From DATEPR01 sp036503065 (GTDB lineage: Bacteria; Actinomycetota; Actinomycetes; Mycobacteriales; Pseudonocardiaceae): 6,055 nucleotides of DNA. Within the stretch, counting starts at the first letter, position 1, and the number at the start of each line of letters is the position of its first letter. Below are positions 5,567 to 6,055 of this stretch, in pieces. Position numbers and translations under genes: made by a program. The DNA is taken from positions 1 to 6,055 of the forward strand of contig DASXXM010000138.1 of the NCBI GenBank assembly GCA_036503065.1. Direction: 5' to 3'. Below the pieces are notes generated by a model. That model did not search any database. It was given only the letters and a program-made list of their open reading frames with translations, and had not been told where the DNA came from.

Positions 5567-6055
5567 TCAGTGGCTGAGGTAGGCGATGATGCCGGCGGTG
5601 ATGAAGTCGGCGATCTGCTGGCGGCCGGTGTGGCTGCTCATCACGGCCGCGTCATTGGCGTCGCGCATGTTTCCGCATTCGATCAGGGCTTTGGGCTGGG
5701 TGGAGAGGTTCAGGCCGGCCAGGTCGGGGCGGCCGAACAGGCCGTTGGCGCCGATGTAGTTCGCGGTGGTGAAACCGGCCGACCTGCCGCTGTCGCGCAG
5801 TGCGGTGGCCAGTGCGACGGATGGGGCGCCCTGTGCGGCGTTCACCGGCGGACTGGCGTATTCGACGTGGAAGCCGTGGGCGCCTGCCGCCAGCGAGCCG
5901 TCGCCGTGGATCGAGACCGCGGCCGCCGCCGCGGCCTGGTTGCCGATCGCGGCGCGGTCGTTCACACACGGGCCGACGCCGGTGTCGTTGGGGCGGGTCA
6001 TGATCACTCGGTAGCCCTTGGCCACCAGGTCGGCCTCGACTCGGTTGGCCACGTC
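5567..6055 (-). CDS. N-acetylmuramoyl-L-alanine amidase, Rv3717-like (partial, 5' end outside window)
   Basis: The C-terminal 162 residues of an Amidase_3 family (PF01520) zinc hydrolase, which cuts the bond between MurNAc and L-alanine of peptidoglycan. Visible: MTRPNDTGVGPCVNDRAAI, then VSIHGDGS with the last zinc-ligand His, a GFHVEYASPPVNA strand, NYIGANGLFGRPDLAGLNL, and LIECGNMRDANDAAVM with the expected catalytic Glu. The pattern closely resembles the stand-alone M. tuberculosis amidase Rv3717 (Ami1), including the absence of a C-terminal cell-wall-binding domain: the protein ends in AYLSH. The other zinc ligands (His and Glu) and any signal peptide lie upstream of the window. The GTG at 6050-6052 is an internal Val codon and not a start, since the family fold needs about 60-80 more N-terminal residues. 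It is probably exported for wall turnover or division. Confidence 0.9.
   Translation of the reverse strand, partial: DVANRVEADLVAKGYRVIMTRPNDTGVGPCVNDRAAIGNQAAAAAAVSIHGDGSLAAGAHGFHVEYASPPVNAAQGAPSVALATALRDSGRSAGFTTANYIGANGLFGRPDLAGLNLSTQPKALIECGNMRDANDAAVMSSHTGRQQIADFITAGIIAYLSH

Overview
The window looks like chromosomal DNA of a high-GC filamentous actinomycete. The GC content, a Pro/Thr-linked secreted chitinase with DasR-type operators, a DUF4328 membrane protein and an amidase resembling mycobacterial Rv3717 together suggest Pseudonocardiales or a relative. This is inference from gene style; the genus cannot be fixed from the sequence alone.

Left third (1-2693): a divergent locus. On the minus strand a thiol dioxygenase of the cysteine dioxygenase family (1053-1544) is followed, with an ATGA stop/start overlap, by a histidine/aromatic ammonia-lyase family protein (1-1056) whose 3' end lies outside the window. 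On the plus strand a LacI-family repressor (1683-2693) faces away. The gap between them holds three near-identical 12-bp operator-like sites at a 13-bp period, two of which form a perfect 25-bp palindrome. A possible promoter for the minus-strand operon overlaps them. The simplest reading is a small substrate-inducible pathway controlled by the divergent repressor. The lyase lacks the Ser of the Ala-Ser-Gly triad that normally makes the MIO electrophile and differs at two further active-site positions, so its chemistry is unclear. The pairing of such a protein with a thiol dioxygenase is the most interesting part of the window.

Middle (2694-4480): a secreted GH18 chitinase with signal peptide, N-terminal carbohydrate-binding-like domain, Pro/Thr linker and catalytic domain. 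Two DasR-responsive-element-like palindromes lie upstream, so it probably belongs to the GlcNAc/chitin regulon rather than to the LacI gene beside it. Strong hairpins follow its stop codon.

Right part (4481-6055): tRNA-Ser(GGA) followed by a strong hairpin, then a 235-residue zinc-ribbon/DUF4328 membrane protein of unknown function with one rare TTA codon. Converging on it is the C-terminal part of an Rv3717-like N-acetylmuramoyl-L-alanine amidase whose 5' end lies beyond the window. These genes look like ordinary housekeeping or cell-envelope content, with no visible functional link to the left locus.
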